Assembly (NCBI GenBank): GCA_051530055.1
Contig: CM121342.1
Span: 124,001 to 188,000 of the forward strand
Direction of reading: 5' to 3'
DNA from: Neoechinorhynchus agilis
Lineage: Eukaryota; Acanthocephala
DNA length: 64,000 nt
Shown piece after piece: positions 54,160 through 63,540 of this stretch. Positions within the stretch are counted from its first letter, which is position 1; every line of letters begins with the position of its first letter. The translations under genes and the position numbers were made by a program. A model generated the notes under the pieces. The model did not search any database, was not told the origin of the DNA, and saw nothing but the letters and a program-made list of their open reading frames with translations.

Positions 54160-56155
54160 GCATTTATTTTTTTTTAAAAAGTTAACTTATATTATTCTGA
54201 ATTGTCCTTCACCGTCCCCAAGACACTCGCTGCGTTTCCTCGCTGGATAGCCAAGGATATGTTCTGTACTAGGAACGAGCGAGCCCTCCTGTCATTGGTC
54301 GAGTTGATCAGACGATGCCCCAGTTCGAGAACAAAACTCCTCGCCGCACGTCCGAAAGCTCCTAAGGTTTCAACTGCGAAGGGGACAAAATGATAAGAAT
54401 TTGTAAAATCGGCGTATTTTGCAACCTTACGAAGCTCAGCTGCTGATGCGGCTCCCCCAGCCCCGGAGGATGCATCTCGCAGATTGCTGGCTGCAAGGGA
54501 GTCGACGCATGTTGCGTCCCATATTAGACATCTGCCCCTGCTCCAAGGAAAAACGGTAACTCCATCCGGCCTACGGCCATCGATCCTGCAGATGTTGCTA
54601 GGCTCGAGGATATTCGGAGAGTTAGCCGTTTTCAAAGCGCGGCTCAGCAATGCGTTTATTTCAGTGTGTCTAGCAAAACGGCCACTTGAGCGTTTACAGG
54701 CTAAACCGTGCCTACCCGAGGGGTCGACTTCCGTCCCGCATCGGCAGGTGTGAGGGATACAAACCGGGAGCCCGAGCCTCAGAGACACTGCGATTCTGAG
54801 AGCCTCGCCGTCTAATCTCGAACCGATATTTGCTGATGGTACAGCTTTCAACCAGGCGCCGGACTCTTTGCAGGAAACTGCAGTTAATCGCGTTCTATCC
54901 ACGTCGGAGAGCGAGTCAAAAAGTGAGGTGTGAACACGCTCCACTAACGGAATGTCCCACGATTTCTGTTTTTCCGGGAGGTCTGGAATCTTGTCGAGGT
55001 TAGACAGGGGCATCCAAAGATGAAGAGCGGGCTCCAGGCTGATGTCCTCCTCAAAATTATGTTTCAAAATCAATCTGGAAAGGCGCTTGGACCTACTAAG
55101 AGACGATAGAAAGGCTGGAAGCGCAATGGCTGAGGTGGCACGAATACCGATCCCTCCGTAGCTTGTGGGCAAAGATGCCTGGGTCCAGCCAGTGTCGGGG
55201 AGCTTAATATTAAGGGTCTTACATAGACCATCCCTTAAAGAATCATCAATCTCTCTGAATTCGGGCTGACATTGAAAGGAAGGGGTTGGCCGCAGTTTAT
55301 GGAGGATGCGTGGAATGAAGATGCAATTTTTTAAAAGGTAGAGAGCATCGTGAGGGAAAAGTTCGGAGGCCCTTGAACAGATGAGATCAATGGAAGGTCT
55401 GATTTTCCTGATATCAGCCTGCATATTCTCCTCGAGAACGCAGCTTCCCAGCAGTTCTAAGCTGGACTTGGTGATAAGTCGGATATTAGGTGCGGCCTTT
55501 TCAAACTCTCTCAAAATTTGTGCGCGTTCCTCGTCCCCTCAATTCAAAACCAAAATTTCGCACTTGCTTGGGTTTAGTTTGAGGCCAATTTTTTTACATT
55601 CTTCTAAAACAACCGTTAAATCGTGTAGGACTTCAGACGGGGAACCTCCTAGAGTAGCGTCATCCAGATACCAGGCGTTGAATGGTGATCGAAGAGATTG
55701 CGCCAAATTGTTTGTCGTCAGAGCAAAACCTAAAGGCCCCAGAGGGTCCCCTTGCTGCACACCCGATTGAGACCAGATTAGTTCATTATTATATACGAGC
55801 GGGGTGTGAGAGCAATATGCTGACTGAAAGTAGGGGAGAAGCTCTGGAATAGTGTTTCCGACTGCTGAGATTAAGATGCCTCGATCGATAGTGTTGAAGG
55901 CATTTGCGAAATCGCACTTCAGGATTACCTGAACGCCCCTACCAGAATTAATAAAAGAACGCAGCGCGTGGACTATAGCTTCTGCTCCACAAGGAGAGCA
56001 ACATCTGAGCTGGACGGGCCTAAGGATCTGGCCTGCTTTTTCCGCGACCCTTTTTGACAGAATCTTTCCGGTGAGACGGCGAAGGGTAGTTCCGATTGCT
56101 ATGGGACGAATCCCACCGTCCTTCTTATTAAGGGCACACAGGGAAGCCTAACACA
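54160..56155 (-). mobile_element. RLE-type LINE (PDG-type endonuclease), 5'-truncated
   Basis: Minus-strand reading starts mid-RT at LCALNKKDGGIRPIAIG (56,148), continues through LKCDFANAFNTIDRG, QQGDPLGPLGFAL and the catalytic YLDD (about 55,670), then the 440-residue C-terminal frame. It ends in an A-rich tail near 54,165. The RT blocks are of the kind found in RLE-bearing elements of cnidarians, sponges and worms; the clade is not certain. A frameshift near 55,530 separates RT and C-terminal frames. It sits inside the AT-rich satellite, which resumes on both sides. Confidence 0.82.
54192..55514 (-). CDS. RLE LINE C-terminal protein: thumb, zinc knuckle, endonuclease
   Basis: A 440-residue frame. 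Thumb with LPTSYGGIGIR (115-125), zinc knuckle C257, C259, H269, C273 (CRCG...GRHGLAC), RH 282-283, endonuclease PD 316-317 and D333 within RRPDGVTVFPW and LIWDATCVDSLA, the KVAKYADF block near 363-370, FVPFAVETLGAFG (377-389) and a C-terminal IQRGNAASVLGT. All expected RLE residues are present. The frame is long and clean, so the element is young. The enzyme would cut DNA to start target-primed reverse transcription. Confidence 0.85.
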   Translation of the reverse strand: MREFEKAAPNIRLITKSSLELLGSCVLEENMQADIRKIRPSIDLICSRASELFPHDALYLLKNCIFIPRILHKLRPTPSFQCQPEFREIDDSLRDGLCKTLNIKLPDTGWTQASLPTSYGGIGIRATSAIALPAFLSSLSRSKRLSRLILKHNFEEDISLEPALHLWMPLSNLDKIPDLPEKQKSWDIPLVERVHTSLFDSLSDVDRTRLTAVSCKESGAWLKAVPSANIGSRLDGEALRIAVSLRLGLPVCIPHTCRCGTEVDPSGRHGLACKRSSGRFARHTEINALLSRALKTANSPNILEPSNICRIDGRRPDGVTVFPWSRGRCLIWDATCVDSLAASNLRDASSGAGGAASAAELRKVAKYADFTNSYHFVPFAVETLGAFGRAARSFVLELGHRLINSTNDRRARSFLVQNISLAIQRGNAASVLGTVKDNSE

Positions 56156-57180
56156 AATGCTAATGCCTTATCTGCCGACTTTACAAAATCATCGAGCAAC
56201 AAAACCGAGAGCGATTGCAAATTTTTAGTGATGCTTAAGTCTTTTCATTATTTATATCTAAAAAACATGCGAAGTCCAAAACCCAGTAATAACAGAGAAA
56301 GTCATCGTTACGTCCGCATCTCACTAATTAAAAACATGTCATCAATTTCTCAAATTAAAACGAATTCCCACGCAGTATCTGATGACATTGCAAAATGAAC
56401 CAGCAAAAAACAGAAAGCTACTGACGTCTGTTCGGCGCTTTACGCTTCTTCCGCTCTTTTGTTATTTGTATAGAAAACATGTGAAGTCGAAAACGTATTT
56501 AGAATAGTCGTAATATCGTTCGCTGTTTACTCGTTAAAAAGGTCATAATTTCTCAAATGAACACGAATCGTCGTGCACTATCTGTTTACGTTGCAAAACC
56601 AATAAACGGGAAAACAGAAAGCGGCTGAAACCGGTTCACGCCCGGTTTTCAACGAGTAAGCTGCGGACGTAAGTATGACGCGTTTTGGACTTCAAATGTT
56701 TTCGATATAAATAACGGAAAAATTGATCTAGCACTAAAGGAATGTAATAGATTTCTTTTTTCCTGCTTTTTATTTTTGCAAAATCAGCAGATAGTTCATG
56801 AGCATTCGTATTATTTTCTGAAATTGATGACAAGTCTTTTAACGAGTAAGCGGCGGACGTAACTGCGACTTTCTTTTTTGTTAAGGCGTTTTTGACTTAC
56901 ATTCTTTTTCGTCATAATTCGTGCTTATTAAAAATTTAATAACTAGTTTTTAGCGAGTAAGCAGCGGATGTAACTATTGCAACGTTTTCGACTTCACATT
57001 TTTTCGCTATGTATAACGAACAAGCCGAAGAAGCACAAATAATTAAACAGGCTGTAGTCGCCTACTTTTCCGTTTGTTTATTTTGCAAAATCAGCCGAAA
57101 TGCATAAGCATTCGTGTTTACTTGTAAAATGAATAACTGGTTTTTGTGGCATGTGCGGCGGATTTAACTACGACTTTCTA
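56156..57180. repeat. AT-rich satellite with a 28S-like motif, third patch
   Basis: Units show TTTTCATTATTTATATC, GAAAACATGTGAAGTCGAAAAC and the motif AACGAGTAAGC(G/T)GCGGACGT at 56,651, 56,841 and 56,953 (last one changed). Before about 56,640 the units lie in one orientation (motif reversed near 56,520), after it in the other. Short frames such as 56,636-56,833 are chance. Confidence 0.7.
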
Positions 57181-57380
57181 AGATCAACTTGCCCCTTGCA
57201 GTTTCCCGTCGTTCTACATTTTCCAACCTCTCGTCATTAAGACAATTGGTATGGTCGGACCAAGCACCGTAGAATTTTTACCCTAGGTTCGAAAATGGTG
57301 AATCGCAACAAGTGCACCCTTGGGGCAATGAAGGATAAAGATGTTTCACCGTTCCCATCGAAACTTTGAGCGCTTGGGTC
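57181..57380. other. Unique sequence upstream of the REEP gene
   Basis: About 200 bp without repeat landmarks lies between the satellite and a TATA-like box. It may hold promoter elements of the REEP-like gene. No specific site is recognised. Confidence 0.3.
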
Positions 57381-57388
57381 TATAAAAG
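57381..57388 (+). promoter_or_regulatory. TATA-like box
   Basis: TATAAAAG preceded by GGGTC lies about 680 bp before the REEP-like start codon, in non-repeat sequence. A transcript starting near 57,410 would contain a 5' exon with a strong donor CAG|GTAAGC at 57,875/57,876 and a fitting acceptor TTCAG at 58,018. Suggestive only. Confidence 0.3.
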
Positions 57389-58061
57389 AATACTACCATG
57401 AAAAAATCGTTTGTTCATTATGTTGTAATAAAATCAGTGTTTATCAATAATTAAGAAAAAACGAGAAAGTTTAAAGTAAAAAAGTTTAAGTTAATGAACG
57501 TTACATAGTGTTCAATAAGAAATTGAAAATCTTACGAAAAGACGAGAAAGTTAAAAGAATTAGTGAATAAAACTTTTAGTTTACTAAAAACAATCAACTG
57601 GAAAACTTCAAACGCAATACCGCGATTGGCTTAAATTATGACGTCCACTGACTTTATACCATTTAGTCATTTGGGGAAAGACATACAGTGGATTTTGGTA
57701 AGACAAGACATATGCATCTTTATCAAATTGTTCTTATTGAAGATAAAAGTTGTTTCTGATCAACATAGTATAAGGATAGAACTGCGGTTGTTACTGTACT
57801 TTAAATCACGACTTGTTGCGAGAGTTTCGCATTTCTTTCTTTGGAAAAAGCATGAGTTGATTGGCTCATGTTCAGGTAAGCTAAAATGCTCTTTCACTGA
57901 AACTTTAGCGACGTTGTGTCTTCCAACGCGTAGATGTCGTTCCTTTGTATCAGTCACCATGCACTTTCCTTGCTGAGTAAGCTCCTATAGCGATCCTACA
58001 AAAATTCAACCTGTTCAGTGTGAGGGTTCACAAGACGCGTGATATTTGCTAACTACTTGGA

Positions 58062-59103
58062 ATGACGTCTGCTTTGATTTACCGGATATTTATGATCTTC
58101 GCGGGCATAGGGTATCCAGCACTTAAATCCTACAAGGCTCTAAAATTAAATGATCGTAAACGAGTTGCTATCTGGCTCGAATATTGGATAGTTTTGTCGT
58201 TTTTAATTGCTGTTGAACATGTAATCGTAATCGATTTGGATTTTACGGCTTATTTATGACGTTAAAAAATGATCCTTTTTAGTTCGTATTCATATGTGCT
58301 CTTTTACTTCTAATGCATTAATTTCAAACAACCACGAAAAAATCCTTTTCCCATCCAAATTGATGAACTTACTCGATGTATTGTTTTCATGGCTACCTTT
58401 ATATTATACCGGGAAGATTTTTCTAATCTTGATCTTGCTATCGACTTCTGGAAACAATGTGCTGTATCGTCGAATTATACAACCTAAATTAACAGAGCAT
58501 GAAAAGGATATTGACTATCTTATAAATCAAACAAAGAAAAGTAGCATTGTCGCAATGTCACAGTACAAGGACATGGGTATTAAATACGCAAGTGAACTGT
58601 TTCTTAACACTGCTGTCCTTGGCACAAAACTGTTACAACATGCTAAAAGTACAGACATGGAATCTCGTAAGAAAAGTTTAATCGAAGAACGAGATATTGA
58701 TCCGGCTTTACAGAAAGCAAAACATTTACCAGCTAGATCGTATTATGAGTACGATTACGAAAGTGATGCTTGGGAAGTACCCGAGAATCGAAAATCGATT
58801 CGTCGCCCATCTGGCGGCTCCTTGCGAAGACTTGGCGAAGGAAAATTTAAAGTTCGACGTGGATTGCGATCAATGAATTTTTACAAGCGCAGTTTCTATC
58901 CAAATATTTCAAGTATAAAATCTCGGGATCGCCGAGTATCCGAGGAGCATGAGAAGTGTTCAAATGATGGTACCTATTGCGATGATAAATATCATTCGAA
59001 TGGTGATGGACGCGAGAAGTGTTCAAATGAGGGTACTTATTGCGATGATAAATATCATTCGAATGGTGATATAACACAAAAGAGCATTAACCAAAAACCT
59101 TAA
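58062..59103 (+). CDS. REEP (TB2/DP1/HVA22) family ER-shaping protein
   Basis: Exon 1 (from Met 58,062) reads GIGYPALKSYKALKLND and WLEYWIVLSFLIAVEH. Exon 2 (open to 59,103) reads LLDVLFSWLPLYYTGK, NNVLYRRIIQPKL and EHEKDIDYLI. These are the successive blocks of REEP1-4 proteins, which bend tubular ER and link it to microtubules. Two hydrophobic hairpins are visible. Exon 1 runs into a stop at 58,257. No GT-AG intron restores the frame, because the only AG in reach (58,281-58,282) leads to a stop from any in-phase donor. Removing 142 or 148 nt around 58,221-58,377 does restore it. The tail is basic, then holds a tandem 21-residue repeat. A 5' UTR intron 57,876-58,018 is likely. Confidence 0.8.
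58951..59076 (+). repeat. In-frame tandem duplication, 2 x 63 bp, in the REEP tail
   Basis: Units 58,951-59,013 and 59,014-59,076 each encode 21 residues, EKCSN(D/E)GTYCDDKYHSNG plus three. They differ at only a few bases, so the duplication is recent. Each has two Cys and an acidic/His-rich end. It lies after the conserved REEP part, so it is unlikely to affect membrane bending. Confidence 0.95.
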
Positions 59104-59173
59104 GTTGAATTTTAAAATAGCATGCATCATGCTGAAAATCAAAACTATAAAAACGCAACGAACCGGGCAAGAT

Positions 59174-59179
59174 AATAAA
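59174..59179 (+). terminator. Possible polyadenylation signal of the REEP gene
   Basis: AATAAA lies 71 bp after the REEP stop codon, in AT-rich sequence, the normal place for cleavage and polyadenylation. The next gene starts about 180 bp further on. Confidence 0.4.
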
Positions 59180-59358
59180 CGCTTTAACTTTGAAAACGTG
59201 GAATGTATTAAAGCAATTTGCTTTCCGCAACGTCCTTAAAATGTTTCTGAATCGATAAACACATAATCGCAAATCGCTAATCTAATTTTTGTTCAACTGC
59301 GTATTCCTTTAAATAAGTACAATTTGAGCAATGAATTGTTTCTGAAAAATACCACAAT

Positions 59359-59677
59359 ATGATGCTCAATCCACGTTCTTGGACCGTTGTCGTACTATTT
59401 TGTACATTTCTAAAAATTTCAATAAGTGAAATTCCAGGTAAAATTATGAGAAGAAACGGTTTCGCGAAAACATTAAGCAGAATGGCGAAATGTGCGATAG
59501 TTGGAAAAAAATATGATAACCTTTTTTTCAGGAAATTTATTTTCGATCGCACGGCAATGCAATGTTCTGCTTTGCCGATCGTCCGACCATTCTGATGAGA
59601 AGCTGAGAATTTATCAAACCGCTCTCATACGAGCAACTCCCAAAACGACAACTAAAGCAAGTACAAAATTGCTGTGA
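59359..59677 (+). CDS. Small secreted-protein gene, two exons
   Basis: Exon 1 (59,359-59,437) encodes MMLNPRSWTVVVLFCTFLKI and SISEIP, a signal-peptide-like start. A donor CAG|GTAAAA at 59,437/59,438 and an acceptor CTTTTTTTCAG ending at 59,531 define a 94-bp intron. Splicing keeps phase and gives exon 2 (59,532-59,677), ending RATPKTTTKASTKLL and a stop: 74 residues in all, with two Cys in the mature part (QCNVLLC). Unspliced, the frame also stays open to 59,595, so two products are possible. It lies 255 bp after REEP on the same strand. I do not recognise the family; a cryptic secreted peptide is the best description. Confidence 0.5.
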
Positions 59678-59842
59678 AATCTAAATTATCTGTATATTGA
59701 GTTTTTCGACTTTAATGCGCTCTTTTGATAGACAAATAGAAACTAGTTCCTTGCATTTTATACGCAAAATAAAAGATGATAAATTCAAGCGGTCGCTTTC
59801 AAATCCAAATGTGATATAGTTTAGCTTCCGTGCCAATTATAG

Positions 59843-60055
59843 ATGGAAAATGATGAAGTTTTTAAAGCAGCTACGGTGCGTATCATGCAATCACGTACTT
59901 TAACTCACACAATAGTTAAACTTGCCGATGATTTATCCACAAAATGGTTCCAATCTCTCGACGCCATTAATGCAAGCAAGGATAACATCGGAGCGTGTGC
60001 AAAATTGAATTGTCCATTTTGCAAAGACGGAGAAGACAATTTAGAGCACGAATAG
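59843..60055 (+). CDS. Small ORF with a CX2C...H end, uncertain
   Basis: A 70-residue frame whose Met follows TTATAG, which could be a splice acceptor. It reads KLADDLSTKWFQSLDAIN and ends NCPFCKDGEDNLEHE. The CPFC...EH pattern resembles the Cys/His end found near the C-terminus of some LINE proteins, but may equally be an exon of an unknown gene. No neighbour supports either. Treat as hypothetical. Confidence 0.25.
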   Translation: MENDEVFKAATVRIMQSRTLTHTIVKLADDLSTKWFQSLDAINASKDNIGACAKLNCPFCKDGEDNLEHE

Positions 60056-60690
60056 ATTTTGCATTTTTAAATAAGCAATGAAGGCAGCATTTATGGATAA
60101 AATATTATGTTTTTCCTGTGGGCGTAAGCCAGCTACCAGATCTTCAACTTAATCTCCAGATTCTATGTAATCACTTAAATTTCATAACTTTATCTGCAAC
60201 GGCGTAAAAACGTGAATAAACATCTTCTCAACAACGCATGACTCATGCGAATTTCAAATAACATAAGACATTACCATTCATTAAGACTATCCAAATTAAT
60301 TGCATTGATCTGTCAGCTATATTGAACCTCCGATCAAAAATGAAAACTACTTATCTAAGATAACAGCAACTCCCCCGATAACAAAGAAGATAACATGGGA
60401 AACTTACTAAAAACATGGCTTTATACACAGAAAATAAAACAAACATGAAGAATCAGAACAACCCCCATACCCAATAATCACAAGATCATCAAACAGGTTG
60501 CGAAAATAACATTACCGGCATCACCTATTTTAAATGAAAAGAAGTTATTTCGAAAGAACTTAGAATTTTTTGCAAGAAGTAACGAAACGGACAACGAAGT
60601 TATTTGATTATCTAAGAAATCAATAAGCACAACATATTCAGGAGATGCTGACACCACAAATCCGACCCCTCCAATGATTATTAAAATATT
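60056..60690. other. No gene or repeat recognised
   Basis: AT-rich sequence between the small ORF and the 123-bp satellite. Frames on either strand are short (75 residues at most, 60,478-60,705 minus) and overlap the start of the satellite. I see no RNA gene or element end. Confidence 0.5.
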
Positions 60691-63540
60691 ATCCGAGAAA
60701 AACATAGACTTGCGCGTGCAAATTCCATATTACGGAGAACCCAATGATCGGTTGGTCAGAATGATAAATCGCCTAAAGCGAGACTTCCCTTCTTTTCCAG
60801 TCAATGCACAAAAATCCGAGAAAAAGATAGACTTGCGCATACAAATTTCATATTACTGAGAACCCGGACTTCGGTTGCTCAGAATGAAAAATCGCACAAA
60901 GCGAGACATATCTTCTATTCCAGTAAATTCACTAAAGTTAGAGAAAAATATAGACTTGCGCATGGAAATTCCACTTTATTAAAGACCCCATTGTTCGGTT
61001 GGTCAGAATGCAAAATCGCACAAATCGATATTTCGATTCTTTTCCAGTCAATGCAATAAAATCCGAGAAAAACACAGACTTGCTTTTTCAAATTCTTTAT
61101 TATTGAGACGCAAGCTTTCGGTTGCTCAGAATGAAAAATCGCACAGCGCGATTTCCCTTCTATTCCAGTAAATGCACTAAAATTCGAGAAAAACATGGAC
61201 TTCGCCGACTGAGACGCAAGTGTTCGGTTGGTCAGAATGATAAATCGCACAAAGCGAGACAGCCCTTCAATTCCAGTTAATGAACTAAAATCTGAGAAAA
61301 ACATAGATTTGCGCGTGCAAATTCCATATTACTAAGATCCCCGTGTTCGGTTGCTCAGAATGAAAAATCGCACAGCGCGATTTCCCTTCTATTTCAGTAA
61401 ATGCACTAAAATTCGAGCAAAACGTGGACTTGGCCGCACAACTTCCATATTACTGAGATGCAATTGTTTGGTTGGTCAGATTGATGAATCGCACAATGCG
61501 GATTTATTTTCAATTCCAATCAATGACCTGATGTCCGAGAAAAACATAGACGTGCGCGTACAAATTCTATATTACTGAGAACAAAGTGTTCGGTTGGTCA
61601 GAATGATAAATCGAACAAAGCGAGACAGCCCTTCAATTCCTGTTAATGAACTAAAATCTGAGAAAACATAGACTTGCGCGTGCAAATTCCATATTACTGA
61701 GACGCAAGTGTTCGGTTGCTCAGAATGATAAATCACACAAAGCGAGACTTCCCTTCTATTCCAGTCAATGCACTAAAATTCGAGAAAAACCTAAACTTGG
61801 GCACACAAATTCGATATTACTAAGATCCCCGAGTTCGGTTGGTCATAATGATAAATCGCACAAAGCGAGACTTACCTTCTATTCCAGTAAAATCCGAGGA
61901 AAACATGGACTTGGCCGAACAAATTCCATATTACTGAGACGAAAGTGTTCGGTTGGTCAGATTGATGAATGGCACAAAGCGGGATTTATTTTCAATTCCA
62001 ATCAATGACGTGATATCCGAGAAAAACATAGACTTGCGCTTACAAATTCCATATTACTGAGAACCCAGTGTTCGGTTGGTCAGAATGATAAATCGCACAA
62101 AGCGAGACTTCCCTTCTATTCCAGTTAATGAACTAAAATCCGAGAAAAACATAGACTTGCGAGTGCAAATTATATATTACTGAGACGCAAGTGTTCGGTT
62201 GGTCAGAATGATAAATCGCACAGAGCGAGACTTCCCTTCTATTGCAGTCAATGCACTAAAATCCGAGAAAAAACGTAGACTTGCGCACACAAATTCAAAA
62301 TTACTGACGCAAAAGTTCGGTTGGTCAGAATGAAAAATCGCACAAAGCGAGAGATATTTTCTATACCAATCAATGACCTGATATCCGAGAAAAACATAGA
62401 CTTGCGCGTGCAAATTCCATATTACGGAGAACCCAATGATCGGTAGGTCAGAATGATAAATCGCATAAAGCGAGACTTCCCTTCTCTTCCAGTCAATGCA
62501 CAAAAATCCGAGAAAAAGATAGACTTGCGCATACAAATTCAATATTACAAAGACCCCAGTGTTCAATTGGTTAGAATGATATATCGCACAAATCGATACT
62601 TATCTTCTATTCCAGTTAATGAACTAAAATCCGAGAAAAACATAGACTTGCGCGTGCAAATTCCATATAATTAAGATCCCCGTGTTCGGTTGCTCAGAAT
62701 GAAAAATCGCACAGCGAGATTTCCCTTCTATTTCAGTAAATGCACTAAAATTCGAGAAAAACGTGGACTTGGCCGCACAAATTCCATATTACTGAGACGC
62801 AAGTGTTCGGTTGGTCAGATTGATGAATCGCACAAAGCAGGATTTATTTTCAATTCCAATCAATGACCTGATATCCGAGAAAAACATAGACTTGCGCTTA
62901 CAAATTCCATATTACTGAGAACCAAGTGTTCGGTTGGTGAGAATGATAAATCGAACAAAGCGAGACAGCCCTTCAATTCCAGTCAATGAACTAAAATCCG
63001 AGAAAAACATAGACTTGCGAGTGCAAATTATATATTACTGAGACGCAAGTGTTCGGTTGGTCAGAATGATAAATCGCACAGAGCGAGACTTCCCTTCTAT
63101 TGCAGTCAATGCACTAAAATCCGAGAAAAAACGTAGACTTGCGCACACAAATTCAAAATTACTGACGCAAAAGTTCGGTTGGTCAGAATGATAAATCGCA
63201 CAAAGCGGGATTTATTTTCTATTCCAATCAATGACCTGATATCCGAGAAAAACATAGACTTGCGCGTGCAAATTCCATATTACTGAGACGCAAGTGTTCG
63301 GTAGGTCAGATTGATAAATCGCACAAAGCGGGATTTATTTTCTATTCCAGTCTATGACCTGATATCCGAGAAAAACATAGACTTGCGCGTGCAAATTCCA
63401 TATTACTGAGACGCAAGTGTTCGGTTGCTCAGAATGATAAATCACACAAAGCGAGACTTCCCTTCTATTCCAGTCAATGCACTAAAATCCGAGAAAAACG
63501 TAGACTTGCGCACACAAATTCCAAATTACTGTGACGCAAG
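60691..63540. repeat. 123-bp satellite, about 23 units, with higher-order repeats
   Basis: The phrase ATCCGAGAAAAACATAGACT or a variant begins at 60,691, 60,814, 60,937, 61,061, 61,182, 61,290 and so on to 63,487. Spacing is 121-124 bp apart from two short units (108 and 114 bp). Two types can be told apart: CAATGCACTAAAA before the phrase (A) and CAATGACCTGAT (B). Multi-unit blocks recur at distances of 858, about 1,340 and about 1,692 bp. Short frames in the array are meaningless. A Penelope fragment follows at the right end. Confidence 0.95.

Noticed and set aside
56636-56833. 65-residue minus ORF
   Set aside because: It lies in the AT-rich satellite and has no relatives in the window beyond satellite units.
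57638-57976. 112-residue ORF upstream of REEP
   Set aside because: It spans a strong splice donor (57,876), has no domain, and joining at the 58,018 acceptor gives an immediate stop. Better read as 5' UTR.
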